This document shows, one piece after another, positions 31,222 to 44,112 of a DNA stretch of 64,000 bases. Positions within the stretch are counted from its first letter, which is position 1. The number at the start of each line of letters is the position of its first letter. A program made the position numbers and the translations under genes. The notes beneath the pieces were generated by a model. It made no database searches, was not told the DNA's origin, and was given only the letters and a program-made list of their open reading frames with translations. The DNA comes from Aphrocallistes beatrix (lineage: Eukaryota > Porifera > Hexactinellida > Sceptrulophora > Aphrocallistidae), in contig OY725493.1 of assembly GCA_963281255.1 (NCBI GenBank), positions 3,255,857 to 3,319,856 of the forward strand. Direction: 5' to 3'.

Positions 31222-32560
31222 CTACGGGCGTTCAAAAAGTCCTAGTCCCATGTCTATAATTTCATTATTACATTAAATATCTAAAAGAATGGCATTACAT
31301 TTTCTCGATATAATCACCCTTACACTCTATAACCCGTTTAAGTCGAGATAACCAGTCGAAAAATACTTGTTTGTAGTCTTCTTGTGGAATGGACTTTAGG
31401 GATCTCCAAACGGCGTTTCCCAGGTCGATTCTGTTCTTAAAATGCTTGCCTGCAAGGTCTTTCTTTAGTCTCGCGAACAACCAGAAGTCGCAAGGAGCAA
31501 GGTCTGGTGAGTAGGGCGGATGCTCTAGCTCGGTTACCTACATACTCTCCAATACTGACTTCACGAGCTTGGTTTTGTGAGGCCTAGCATTATCATGTAG
31601 AAGCTTGAGGCCTCTTGGTCCAGACTTAGGCCTTCGCTCCCAGTAGTATTTCTCGACTTCTGATAGACAGTTGTAGGCATACAATTCTCCATTAATTGTT
31701 TTACCCTTTGGAACAATAATTTGGGCTACTGGACCTTGTGCATCAAAAAAAATCGAATAGAGAACCTTCGGGTCTCTGAAATCGGGCCTTGGAATAAGCG
31801 GAGGCCGCTCTCCCTTCAGTACCCACACCTTGTTTTTTTCTTTAGAAAGGGGCACGTCATACTTGATCCATGTTTCATCTCCCGTAATTATTTCAGATAA
31901 TCTCCTTGGATCAGCATTGTCATACTCCGCTAGGAGATTGCGAGCACACAATACCCGATGGTCCTTTTGGGAATCTGTGAGATTGTGTGGGATCCATCTG
32001 GAACAAATTTTACTAGCATGCATCTTATCAACTAGAATGCCATGAGCTGCTCCCGTTGACATCCCAAGATGCATAGCTATCTCATCCACAGTTATATGTG
32101 GATCTTCTTCCACCAACCGCCTAACCTCAAGGATATTCCCACTTGAGCTGACCGATTTGGGCCTACCGCTCCGGAAGCCATCTTCCAACGACTCCTGCCC
32201 CTCACGAAAGTGCTTCGCCCAGTATTTAACGTTGGAATAAGATGGACTGTCATCTTTATATACCATCTGAGGGTCAGCAAGTATATCACTTGGAGAACGC
32301 CCGAGTAGTGTACGTATTTTGATGTAAGCTCTTTGCTCGAGTTTGAAATCAGTTTCCATTTTCAATCAAAATTATCAAGATAGTCAAAACAGTGTGTAAA
32401 TAAATAAGCACAGATTAAAAAGTATACGAGTTGGCGCTATCAACTCAGTAGCGTTTGATAGACAAGTATTGTGGCTAAGTAATATACCAGTAATGCTATA
32501 GTGAACTAGCCTAGACGCGATTATAGAGACTAGGGTCTAAGACTTATTGAACGCCCGTAG
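31222..32560 (-). mobile_element. Complete mariner transposon (1339 bp)
   Basis: Inverted ends CTACGGGCGTTCAAAAAGTC (31222) and, in complement, CTACGGGCGTTCAATAAGTC (ending 32560) are flanked by TA at 31220-31221 and 32561-32562. A full-length transposase lies inside on the minus strand. Confidence 0.95.
31295..32359 (-). pseudogene. Mariner transposase (DD34D) with a single in-frame stop
   Basis: The frame from ATG 32359 encodes about 354 residues: N-terminal paired-type helix-turn-helix region (SNVKYWAKHFREGQESLEDG, DEIAMHLGMSTGAAHGIL), then the catalytic core with ITGDETWI (first D), LLHDNARPH (second D) and YSPDLAPCDFWLF (third D). The second and third D are 34 residues apart, the mariner DD34D signature. 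Its length matches the usual ~345 residues. One TAG at 31538-31540 interrupts an otherwise open frame that resumes immediately and ends at 31295. With one break and intact ends it is one of the youngest elements here; the protein could not be made without readthrough. Confidence 0.93.
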
Positions 32561-32603
32561 TACCTATGAAAGTAGAATATTTACTGACTATGGCTAAGGT
32601 TTT

Positions 32604-35600
32604 ATCATAATCCATAGCCTACTAAAGATAAGACCTGATCACCGAGCAAATTTTACTGTACCAGGGATAAAAGGAAGGGGATTTTATTATTCACCCATAA
32701 TGTATATTTTTAGAATTATTATGATTCCGATATTTGTTCTCAAATGTTTACGAACTAAATTCAACCTCTATTCCGCTTCTTAACTTATTTTCTTGCTGAT
32801 TTTACTCCTAGTTTGTTCTTGTTTCGATGAATCTTATTTGTTTTTCAGTTTCAATATCACGAATAACTAGTCCCAACTTTTTAGTCTGTATTTTTGTATT
32901 CCTCATTTGTAGTACCAGTTTTGTAATAATATTTAAGATAATCCAAAAGGAACGATAAAGTGTATATATTATCCTTACGTTCATAAGCGTAAACTTCCAA
33001 TTTTCAACAAAACCTTGGTGGTCTGCCCCCCCAGAATGGATACTTTCATGCTTATGCTTACGTCACATGATTTACTATAGAGTATATGATTTATTTGAGA
33101 CCTCACTATTTTATAGATACCGACCAGTTGAAGAAAGTGTTCCTTTGTGCTAAACCTTTTGATGCTAAGGATATAATTGACAAGCAAACGTATTTAGATA
33201 TTGACGGTATAACGAAAACTCGAAATATCCAAGCTAGATTAAAGAAAGGGGCTATACCTAAATACCTTCCTGGTTGTCCTATATACCTCAATGATACTTC
33301 CGTTAAGGTTCAACGTTTTGATAGAGATAAAAGAGAACTTGAGTTGCAGATACAGGTATGTAGTATGTATATACTATATAAATTTGGATTTTAGGCTATG
33401 ATTTATATTCAGTTTAATTATACGCCAACATCCTTTGACTGCTTTGAGTAATTAATAATCTATATATTTATGTTTTGTAATAGGCCCAAACTTTAAGTGC
33501 TGAGTTCTTTCAAGTTGAACAAACTAAATATGCAGTTGATACTTTCGATGAGTTAGTCAACAAATTATCAGAAGTACAGGTTCCTGTTGGATAGTTTATT
33601 TTGTATCCAAATTCTTCCTGCATGAATGTTCTCAACCTCACATCCACGCATCCTATTACACTTAAGAGTTATTTTACAATTGATAATTCTCTACGGTTCA
33701 TATGCTATCATCATGGTTCCCCTATTATTCTTTCAATCAAACGTATTACCGATGTTCGCCAGATAAGCACGCTAATAGATGAATTTGAAAAACATGAAGC
33801 CGATTCAGTCGATACTGGTTAGTACTATTTTCTATTTTTCATGGGTAAAACAGAGCATTTCATCACTGAAACAAGCAATCCTATCGCTTGAAGTAATCTA
33901 TTCAGAATCAGGTAAAATTTATAGGCTTAGAATTTTCATATTTCTATCCACTTGTGTGAAATTTATTCTACCTTTAATTCTAGGCACTTACAGGTTTCCA
34001 GTTTTACTGCCTCAACTTTATTTCATACTTGGTCAACTGGAAAACTCAATTGTGAGGAAAAATAGACGACAGTATAACATGATAACTATAATTTTATCAC
34101 TTAAATCCCACCTGGCATCACGTTCTTGTTATATGCAACTTCGGAGAATGGATTGCATTACCTTGCCACATGAATCTTCACTAAACGATTATATTCCAAC
34201 TTTGGTCTGGATACAGAATTCCTAACTTATTTGAGAGGTGAGACTACAGAATTTAATGAATTGGAAAGTCATCTCTGCCTGAACATGGATGAAATTCAAG
34301 TAAAGTCTAACATTACCTATAAAGGTTAGTTTGACATTGTAGTAACTCATTGATTTATTATTATTCCTACTTTTCTATAGCTGAAAAATTTATTGGCAAC
34401 GTAGAGTGTTCTAATGATTCTCTTGAGGTAGAACCTGCCAAAACAATTCTCTGTTTTATGGTGTCCAGTTTATCGAAGAAATGGTCCACAGTAGTACGTC
34501 TATTGCCTTTATCTAATCCGAAAGCATCTGATCTACTCCCGATTACACTACAAGTTATTAAGGATATACGTAGTGCAGTTAGATAGTTTCAGATAACTAT
34601 CCACTTAATGTTAACTTATTCAAATTACTTGGCAATAGTAAGGAACTTCTATCATATGTACCACACCCAACTAATAACAAACGGCCGCTATACTTGCTCT
34701 TTGATTTTGATCATATATTAAAGACTATTAGGAATAACTGGCTAAATCAAAAAGATTACAATTGTACATTCACATTTCCGTGTTTTCAAGCTATCTGCAA
34801 TTCCATCTATCCAGTTAGACAGTAAAAAGCAGCTCTTCAGGTAACAAAAATTTAATATACTAGGAACTCGATACAATATCATAGTCTTTTATTCGTATTT
34901 TCCTATAGGATTTGAGGTTACTCTATAAATTTGAAAAATTATAATGTATCAGTATGCCAAGTGTTGGAGAGTGAAAGAGTGTTGAAATTGTCTAACATTC
35001 TTAAACTTTATAATAGGCAAAGTGTTATTAGAAAGGATAGAGAATCTTTTATGGACTTTCTCAATACTTATAACGTGACTATTTATGAATTACGGAAATA
35101 ATATGAATAATAAATATAGAATTAACATCTCTATTTCTTTTCTTTTCTCAGGTTGTTCCTAATAAATACAAGTGTGTCTAAAGTGCTATCATTCAGCCTT
35201 GTTCTTAACTTGTTGCATATATCGTTCTTAAATGAATGTGTAATCCTTTGGTCTATCCACCTTCGCACTTAAGCTGTTTACTACATGAATTACACTGAGC
35301 TAATTTCTCACATAGGGAACGCTTGAAATATTTCCAAATGGGTGCACCTGCAAAATTTTGAAAACCGTTTTTCTCAGCCATCATATAGATATTTGTAAAT
35401 TTGAAGTGTAAGAGTCACATACAAACACTTTTATAATAAATCAGAAAGGTCCTTGCAAGTTCTATTTGACCATATTATTAGTATCACAACTTTGTATATA
35501 TTAATCAAAGTGTGTTATATATATTGAATCACTATTTCATCCAATTATGGGAAACCCTGTATATACAAACCAATAGACATTACAACAAATGTGTGATATC

Positions 35601-36382
35601 TAAACTGCATTAATCATCAGTATCCCGGGATTGAAAAATGAATCCCAGGATTCAATCCCGGGCTAAAACAAGCCGGGATCCCGGGATTAAAAACCCTAGT
35701 ACAGAATGTATTTTCTTTTTAACCGAGGACAAATCTATGGTAATTGAAGAAGCAGACTCCTCTTTTGGATTAATTCAACTTCTAGATCGTGGAGGATTAA
35801 AATGGCCATCGCAACTAGTTTTTGCTGCTGTTTGTACTCTTTGGAAAGTATTTATTAAAATAGAGCAGTCCCCTGTTCTTTTGAAAGACAAGATTTCCAA
35901 TTCGAGGTCAATTTTAGTTCAACTAATCCATTTTAAAAATTGAAAGTGAGGACATTGATGATTGGACTTATGAGTGTACTGACTGTTTTACTGAAGGAAA
36001 GTCGATGCTATATCATGTATTGAAAACTGCAAGTAATTGCATACTAAATAATAAGGCAAATAATATTAATTCTTTTACAACACATAGCCAATCAAAAGAA
36101 CCTGGGAGAAAGATCCTTAAACTTAGTTCAAAATAGTGTGTGTATGTATTTTCAAAGAAATTTTGAAAGAAACAAATTACTATTACATTTAGAATAGTAC
36201 AGTCTCTATTAGTTGATTATGATGTACTAATAAAAAATCTTGTACTCATTTGACAATTGAATGAATCGAAAATACCCATTTTTATGCTTATAGAAAACTC
36301 GACTTCCTGTTATCCCTGGTCATCAGGCCAGGCCTGGTCATCAGGATCAGGCCTTATCTTTAGTAGGCTATGAATAATCCTC
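32604..36382 (+). mobile_element. P-element-like transposon with inverted ends and 8-bp target duplication
   Basis: The sequence around CATAGCCTACTAAAGATAAG near 32612-32640 is repeated in complement near 36340-36372, with CCAGGGATAA (32661) and TTATCCCTGG (36310) as inner matches. Flanking octamers AAGGTTTT (32596-32603) and AAGGTTTA (36383-36390) agree at 7 of 8 positions, as expected for P elements. A multi-exon P-like transposase lies between. Exact termini are uncertain by a few bases. Confidence 0.72.
33086..36140 (+). pseudogene. P-element/THAP9-like transposase, multi-exon, broken
   Basis: Segments in order: 33086-33355 ends in ARLKKGAIPKYLPGCPIYL, like the end of a THAP DNA-binding domain; 33484-33820 FDELVNKLSEVQVP; 33990-34225 with YNMITIILSLKSHLASRSCY and LPHESSL; 34270-34330 LCLNMDEIQVKSNITY, the first acidic region of the RNase-H-like core; 34380-34590; 34670-34800 LYLLFDFDHILKTIRNNWLN, the family's D-x-x-H-x-x-K-x-x-R-N-N-W motif; and 35690-36110 LLDRGGLKWPSQLVF, a C-terminal signature. 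Short GT..AG introns are visible, for example 33356-33483 (GTATGT...AATAG), and probably four others of 30-130 bp. In-frame TAG at 33592 and further stops make it dead. Confidence 0.75.
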
Positions 36383-36390
36383 AAGGTTTA

Positions 36391-38269
36391 GAGGTTAGGA
36401 ATGTATTAGTAAAAAAGCTAAGCTCAAGCTTTAATAGATTTATAGTTAATGAGTTTACGCGTCCAAAGGGGGTTTGGTCGATTTCTTTGCATATTAGATA
36501 ATAACTTTTGAACGTATGCTATAAATTGCAAAATATTTTCTTTCTAATAACCACCAGTCCTACGTCACATTTTACAATTCCAAAACACACTCTTTCATCA
36601 TTAAAGTGTTAAATTAACACAAATGTACACACATTTCGAATCCCTCTTCTTCTGAAGCCTGTAGGGTGATGTTAAATTATAAAGGAGGTGGTTTAATGAT
36701 AAAATAATTATTTTTTAGGTCAAGCCGGTTCATTTCTGAGATCGCCAAGTGAGAGGACCAAAAGTTGAAAAATCGATCCACCCTACCGGAGTCCCCCTCA
36801 CCCTTCCGAGACTTCCCAGTATTGAGTTCATGTCCTCGCGTTTTGGTAGGAACTGAAGCAGCTGGTGCCATGTTATCCAATTATTGGGATGTCTATGAAT
36901 AGAAAGCTACCTGAGAGTAGATCCGAGCTCAGTAGGCGTGGATGTTGCTGGTATTAAATCAGTTGGTGTTGTTAGGATCTTGAATATGAAATCACCTTAA
37001 TTGTCAGACCAAGGGTTCAAACAAGTTTTAAAAATTGAATATTGTCACATTCCTATGTTGCTATGACAATCCCGCTAAATACAACAATCTCACTAAATCC
37101 TACATTCCCATTGGATCTTATATTTTTGCTAAGTCTTACAATCCAAGTGTATCAATTTTCATCTCTACATCTTTTGTTATCATTTTTCACCTTCATTCTT
37201 TCTTTTTTTTATTCTTCAGATTTGTTCAATTCAAATCAAGTCTACAAATCCTATTTCATGATCGTTTATTTTCGTGATATTTCAACAAAGAAAAACAGCA
37301 ATTTTGTGTACAATGGTCCGATAAACTGCATTCTTCACTTCTTTGTATCGTTGAAGGGTCTAATATTTGTAATATTCTACCGATGTGGCTTCCGAATGTA
37401 TCTACCATTCTATCTTGGTACAAGATTTGCAAAACTCGGAACATTTGATTCAGAAGTTTAACAATGTCGATCTCAAATGAACTTGTACAATACTCAATAA
37501 AAAGGTCATCTAAGACTTCGGAATGTCATTATCGATAGAAATTCATTTCGCTATCACCTTGTTCATTTCCTTCATTGTATCTTTCGTCTAAATTATCGAA
37601 CTAACCTTTGTCGTTTTGCAGACATTTTATAAAAATTTTCGGATCAAATCCGGATAGTCACAACTGTTTTCAGCAGTTATCTGTTCAAATTCAATTAATA
37701 ACTTTTTGTAGTATTTTTCCCGATTATTAAAATAATGGGAAAAATCTGCTACAATTGTATCTGAACTGATAAAATCATAACTTTCTCTGATTTCATGTGT
37801 GTGTAAAGCTCGCTATAATGCACCAACTTATCTATTTTATCATTTAGGAAATTTTCTTACTCAATATAGTATTGATTAGATGGATGTTGAATGAATTTTC
37901 AAAATTTTTGCTCTAACATTTAAGCATTCCTGAAGGTTTTTCTTTCCCAGACATATTTCGATTCAGCATATATATATATATGCAATTATTCTTACTTCAA
38001 CTTTGACTATCCAAGTTTGTGTTAAAGTTTGAATGACCATCCTTTTTATGTTTGCACGGACTATTATTTGTTAAATTACTAGTACATCCCTCGATACTAG
38101 TAGTTGCTTCTGCTTGAGGTTATGAGCATGACTTGACAAAACTAGGTGAAGAAGATTCCAAAAGTGTAACAGATTTCAATGGATGAGGTGACGATCTGCG
38201 CATAATATAATTCTCATGGTGTCCTAGAGTCTAGAGTCTAGACAATGATCTATTATTGTTAAGAACATA
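36391..38269. other. Unclassified AT-rich region
   Basis: Frames such as 37035-37461 (+), 37256-37444 (-) and 36677-36880 (-) show no motif I recognise and are low-complexity or hydrophobic. A (TA)n run lies at 37971-37982. Decayed coding sequence on the minus strand related to the integrase-like fossil next door is possible. Confidence 0.35.
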
Positions 38270-38600
38270 GATATCCATTATTTCGGTAATATTTCCTTTG
38301 ACCAATTATCCAATTAATGTGTAGATTTGGACAATTTTGAACAATTTGACCTTGAAAAGTAGGAGAATAGGGTCAACCATCTATTAATTTATTCCAATTT
38401 TGTGCATTACAAACTTAATTATCCTAGATACAAACTCACCTCCATTGTTACTTTGCAATATTATCGGTACACCTGCTTTATGAAACAAATCGCAAATATT
38501 TCACAGATTGGGTTGGTTTCATTTGATTGCAGCGAAAAACCCATCAAATTTAGAAAAACAGTCGATTACTGTTAAAATCCATTTATAACCTTTTTAGAGA
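38270..38600 (-). pseudogene. Integrase-core-like fossil
   Basis: A minus-strand stretch reads as an integrase catalytic segment (a hydrophobic run, then a Q-S-N-N-G-G-E-F block like the common Q-S-D-N-G-x-E-F). Such cores occur in Ty3-like LTR elements, Ginger transposons, Polintons and host proteins of the KRBA2 kind, and I cannot choose between them. It is old and broken several times; no terminal repeats were found. Confidence 0.4.
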
Positions 38601-40180
38601 GCATGTTATCATCATCAAACGATTTGTGTGAGATCAATTTGGATTCTACAAAAAACAGCGAAAGTTTGTGCTTGTAGTGTTATTTTATCGGGAGATGAGA
38701 TATTAGAGACATATTTCGCAATTTGAGGGTACCGCCCGCTAAAAATCCTTAGGATTGGCTTACAGCATATGTTAAGAATAGAGATATATAAGATGTTAAG
38801 GATACCGCCCGCGAAAAATCCTTAGGTTTGGCTTACAGCTTATATTAAGGAGAGATATATATAATGTTAAGCGTGGGCAGGTAGTGCAATTAAAAAATAT
38901 TGAGGCATGCCAAACCGTTTTTGGTTCGCACTTCTAGTTTTTTAGTTACAGCTTCTCAAAGTCGTTTGTTTTCCGTTTTTCGCTAGCACATCCTAATGTT
39001 AGACCCTCCTCCACTCTTTATATTTTTCGAACATACGTTTGGATCAAATACTTTCAAATACCGAAAATTCATTGATATATAGTCTATCATATTTGCAATC
39101 GCATAGGACCAAAAGAAAGTTAAAATAACCAAAATTGTTAATTTTATAGGGGTTTGAAAAAAAATCAAAAAACGAGGAAAATTATTTTTGGAAATCAGCA
39201 ATAAAATTACAAATTTATGAGATATCGAAAATCGAGTGGTCCTAAGTTAATCGTAGAATGATGTTGACAACTATTGTAAATTTCAGCCTTCTAGCTCAAA
39301 CCAAATTTAATTTCTTTTTATATTTTAATTAATTAAAGACGGTCAATTTTTAAATTTTAAAGTCCCGAGATATAGGGATTTAAAGTTATAATGTTAAGAA
39401 CGATGTAAAATGAGCTATTAAAGATAAATATTCATGGGCATTTAATCGCAATTATACTGATGAATTAGATATATTCCAACAAATTTTGGTGAAAATAGCA
39501 AAAGCATTGTGAAATTCCACAAATTTTCTTGAGGCTCCTAACCCCCGAATATTTTGAACCAATTGGGAAATATGATTCATACTCCTAGCACTGCAATGTA
39601 TAATCCATCGGTTTAGAATGAATAAAGAGCTTCTAAAAAGTTTATTAGGAAGTTAGAGCGAGAGTGTACGCCTTTTAGTTTTCAAGTTAGGATTTCGAAA
39701 AATGCTACGTCATCACGTTATAAAAATTAAAAAAAAAAACAACAAAAAAACAAACAAAAACAACTTAGCATTCCATAGGACATTGCACACTTATTATCAA
39801 AGAATCATATATATACTGTTATAAAAAGTACATTAGGATTTGAGAGCTAAGAATTTGGGTCATATTTCCAGAGATAGGGAGGAATCTGTTTGTGGACCAT
39901 AAATGGGGGGCTTTGACCGAATTTGGGAGGTAAAAGGCCAGAACTCTTAAAATAATTATGAAAAGTGTTCCATTTTTTCTATACACATTGTTGGTGACAA
40001 TTGCATTGATTTTTTAGTTTAATAGCTACATTTGGGCACATATTACATTACTAGATTCGCCATTTTCTAACATATTCAAAGTTCTCCATACAATTTGTTT
40101 TGCGATAAATTCAATGATATGTCGAGAAATATTTATTTTTTGACAAAGAGATGTTTGAGGAACCTAAATATTATCATATA

Positions 40181-40628
40181 CCTTATTTCCCTGAATAAGC
40201 GCCGGTTTGAATAAGCGCCGGGTCTAAATGGTGAGCGAAATAAATAAGCGCCGGAGCTCGAATAAGCGCCTGGGCTTGAATAAGCGCCGGAGCTTGAATA
40301 ACCTTCGGGGATCGAATAAGCGTCGGACGCCGGGGCATTTTAGTTCTCTGAACATCATATCAAATTAGTATTCTCAGTAGTGGCATAGATACTACGTAGA
40401 AGTGCTTTTTGAAACAATACATTATCCTTTTTTAATAGAACTAATATTCTCAGTTGTGGCAAAAATAAAAGTGCCAGTCAATGTAGCAAACAAAAAAAGA
40501 GCGCCGGGTCAAAATAGCGAATAAAAAATATGCTCCAGGGCTTGAATAAGCGCCAGTTTGAATAAGCGCCGGGTCTAAAGGGTGCACGAAAAAAATAAGC
40601 GCCCGGGCGCTTATTCGAAGCAATACGG
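40181..40628. mobile_element. Pogo/Tigger-like MITE (GAATAAGCGCC type)
   Basis: Inverted ends CCTTATTTCCCTGAATAAGC and CCGTATTGCTTCGAATAAGC (complement), TA duplications at 40179-40180 and 40629-40630. The interior repeats GAATAAGCGCCGG many times and has no transposase. Inserted in a family A copy. Confidence 0.7.
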
Positions 40629-40657
40629 TATATCCTTTCATTTAAGATTATAATAGA

Positions 40658-41632
40658 CAAGTGTGCTTCGCTTGCTTGCGCTGCGCGGCTGGCGGACACT
40701 TTGTGTCCGCCGGAGGCGCCTGTGATCATCATTCATTAATTATAAGGGTAATAACATCTCTAAATACGTTTGTCCAACTGTTATAATCGATATCGCACTA
40801 AAAATTTATAAATTTTGAAAATTTTGATGAGTATGATGAGTCATAACAGAGTGATAAGTCATCATTTTTTGAAGATAGTTGCATCATATGTGCAGTATGT
40901 TAGTATACACATTCTATTAAAATTTCAGCCTTCTATCTCCTATAATGGCTAAGTTATATTCGAATAACTGTATTGCTTAACTTTTTAAAATGTGACAATG
41001 ACGTAATAATTCCATGATGAGTCGACATTTTGGTCTGAGCTCAGAACCTACTGGAGCCATAGCCAAAAGACTTCCACATGCCAAAAATCAGCTTTCTGCG
41101 CCCGGAAGTTTCTTCAATCAATTCGTTACAGATATATCTATCTATATATAGACAATCAAACCTGCTATAACTGCCACTCTATATAACGGTCACCTGTCTA
41201 TAGCGATCACCAATGAACAGTCCAGTCCGAAATTCCATAATATTGTACATGTGTATAGCGGTCACCTGCCCAACGCGGCCAGCGTCCACCCGTTTGTAGT
41301 CCTTTACTTACCCTAAAACTGTTTATAACGGCCACTACCTGTCTATAACGGCCACTACCTATCTATAACGGCCATCACCTTTTCACCTTTTTATTGTTTA
41401 TTACAGGACCTGTTACTAACGATAAACAAGTTTCATTTAATTACTTCAAGAAATGGATTTCTATAAACTTATATTTATTTCACTATGTTAATTCCTTTTG
41501 GGGATTAAGACAATCACCTGTATATAACGGTTACCTGTGTATAACGGCCAATTTTGTCCAGTCCCTTGGGTGGCCGTTATATATAGGTTCCACTGTATAT
41601 ATATAAATATTAATCGAGTTTTAATAGTAAGA
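40658..41632 (-). mobile_element. Helitron-like non-autonomous element, copy 3, interrupted by a MITE
   Basis: Same family as 24054-24606, with minus-strand ends TCTTACTATTAAAACTCG and GCACACTTG. The hairpin GGCGGACAC/GTGTCCGCC is near the 3' end. A TA-flanked MITE (41151-41595) is inserted near its 5' end. It sits in a family A copy. Confidence 0.55.
41151..41595. mobile_element. Pogo-like MITE (TATAACGGCCAC type)
   Basis: Inverted ends ...AACCTGCTATAACTGCCAC and CAGTGGAACCTATATATAAC (complement), with TA on both sides (41149-41150, 41596-41597). The interior repeats CTATAACGGCCAC. No coding frame. Inserted in a Helitron-like copy, so this MITE moved last in the stack. Confidence 0.65.
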
Positions 41633-42530
41633 ATTATATATCTTCAATAGTTTATTTGATTTGACCTTGACTTCTTTCGGGACCATAGAGAGGTATCATG
41701 TCCGAACTTTACCTATAATATACGATTACTTACGAACAAATGATCGGATCTGAGCAATATTTTTTTAAAATGATCAAAATTCTATTTTATATACAATAGC
41801 TAATATCACAGCGGCCATTTCCCACCATTTTAGATTTGAAGTCCCTCATAGAGCTATTTTGATTGGATTGTATATGCCTTTTTTTTCAAAATTTTTCTGT
41901 TTTATAATCTCTAAAGGGGCCAAAACAATTTGAGGTTTATATCATCAAAAAAATATCAGATAGGTAAGAAACTAATTGATTAATGCGCCGAAAAACCACT
42001 AATAATTTCACAATTTTTAATTACACTAAACTTTAGGGGGTCAACTCATAAACTCAAAATAAATACTGTCCAACTTGTAAGATTAGATGGTAGACTACTC
42101 AGTAATACAATGGAATTAGCAATAAAAAATTTACCATTTTTTTTTATGTCAGGCGGTGTATTTCGAGGGCGGTATCCTTAAGCGTGGGCACGTACTGGCA
42201 TTAAAAAATATTGACGAATGCCAAAAAGTTTTTGGTTAGAATTTCTAGTTTTTGGGTTACAGCGTCTCAAAGTCCAATTTTTTTCGATTTTCGCTAGCAA
42301 ATCCTAATGGTAGACCCGCCTCCACTCCGTATATATTTTGGAACATCCCATTGGAACAAATGCTCCCAAAATTGATTCATATATCTATCATATCTGCTAT
42401 CGCATAGGACCTAAAGAAAGTTAAAGTTGTATTTGTAAATATTTTGAAAAGGTAAGTCATCTACCCACCAAATGGGACGTGAGTCCTCTAGTATTTCAAA
42501 AAAATTCTTGATTTACCTAAAAAGACAGTA

Positions 42531-42863
42531 CAGTACACCCTCGCTAGTCCGAACCTCGCCAATCCGAACCCTCGCTAATCCGAACACTTCATTCTTAAAA
42601 TCCGAACACACAAAATATAATTTTATTCACCTCTATGCTTAGATTAAAAGTTTATAAACTTAAATATATCAATAAGATTGAGAAACCTCGTTAAATAAGC
42701 AATCATAGCGAAATAATACACTCAATATTCTAACATTACAAATTCATTATAATTAATGGCCTATTGAATTAGTGTTATTTCACTAATCGGAACAAATTCA
42801 CTAATCCGAACGATTTTTTCGAACATTGAAACAGAGCTGTTCGGATTAGCGAGGGTGTACTGT
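42531..42863. mobile_element. Pogo/Tigger-like MITE (CAGTACACCCTCGCTAGTCC)
   Basis: 333 bp with inverted CAGTACACCCTCGCTA ends and TA duplications at 42529-42530 and 42864-42865. AATCCGAAC repeats fill both arms, a pattern common in Tigger MITEs. Non-coding. Confidence 0.8.
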
Positions 42864-43723
42864 ATTGCCGTCCTATTTAATCATTTCATGAAATTCTAGA
42901 ATAAAATTGTAAATATTGATATTTAGGACGTACCTAGCGATTTCTGAACAAGCCATGAAACCATTCTTCTTAGGGTGGGAACGTTGTAGCTTTTGGACTC
43001 ATATTTCATTATTAGATACACCATTTTCTAATATATTCAAAGTTCTGCATACAATTTGTATTGCGATAAAGTCAATGATATGTCGAGAAATATTTATTTT
43101 TTGACATAGGGATGTTTGAGGAACCTATATATTTTCGCATTTATCCTTTAATTTAAGATTATAATATATTATATATCTTCAATAGTTTTTAAGATATGAC
43201 ATCGGCCTCTTTCGGGACCATAGAGAGGTATTATGCCCGAATTTACCTATAATAAGGGATATCTAACGAACAAATGGTCGGATCCGTGCCAATTCTTTTT
43301 AAAATGGTCAGAATTTTATAACTGATACAATTGTCGCTAAATATCTGATATCAATCTAGCCATTTCCCGTGCATTATCGAAATGAAATGAACCCTTATGG
43401 AACTATTTTGATTGGATTTTATTGGCCTTTCTTCAATATCTTTGTGTTATATAACCTCCAATGGGGCCAAAACACTTTTGAGGTCCATATTATTAAAAAA
43501 ATATCAAATAAGTAAGAAACTAATTGGTGATGCTTTGAAAAACCTCCAACAATTTTTCAATTTTTAGTAAACGCTAAACAATTGGGTGTTAACTCATAAA
43601 AATCAAAATAAATACCGTCCAACTAGTATGATTAGATGGTAGACCACTCAGTAATACAATTTAATTAACAATAAAAAAGTTTTTTATACTTCATGCAAAG
43701 TTTTTCAAGGCCGGTATCCTTAA

Positions 43724-44112
43724 CTCGGTATAGTATAAATTCTTACTACAATTATTGACAATACCCCAAATAAAAATGATATTTCACGGATTTAATAATT
43801 GTCGTGTACTTTTGGGTAGTTGAGTTTATCATAGAACCATTCTATCATCTGACAATACTGTTTTCTCTCCCTTTTTCAGCAAATATCCATGGACTTTTCC
43901 TTAAATAAAGTAAAAACATTACATAAATGATTTCATAGTTGCAAATACATTTCATTGTTATAAGATACAATTCCTATCAAAGCAACCGTCTTTAGTAATT
44001 AACTAAACATTCTAACTAGAAGCTAATTAATTATTTCCGCAATATTAGAGTAATGAAATCATTCCAATTCCATCTTAATGTTATAATGTTAATGGAATTT
44101 GGAGGTATTGAA
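43724..44112. other. AT-rich spacer, nothing recognised
   Basis: No coding frame or repeat end could be supported. Confidence 0.35.

Larger units (their letters stand above)
38800..42177 (+). mobile_element. TTAA family A element, inner copy
   Basis: Bounded by GGATACCGCCCGCGAAAAA and TTTCGAGGGCGGTATCC with TTAA duplicated at 38796-38799 and 42178-42181; removing it restores AGATGTTAAGCGTGGGC of the host copy. It contains a pogo-like MITE (40181-40628) and a Helitron-like element (40658-41632), which explains its 3.4-kb size against 1.9 kb for the intact copy. Confidence 0.75.
38728..43719 (+). mobile_element. TTAA family A element, outer copy with nested insertions
   Basis: The left end GGGTACCGCCCGCTAAAAA begins at about 38728 and the right end GGCCGGTATCC stops at 43719 before TTAA (43720-43723). 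A second family A copy (38800-42177) is inserted at its TTAA, and a pogo-like MITE (42531-42863) lies further on. No coding frame. Confidence 0.65.

Noticed and set aside
31830-32045. Frame antisense to the mariner transposase
   Set aside because: Shadow of the transposase.
37035-37461. A 139-codon hydrophobic frame
   Set aside because: It has only AT-driven Phe/Leu/Ser-rich sequence and no motif, and a competing minus-strand frame overlaps it.
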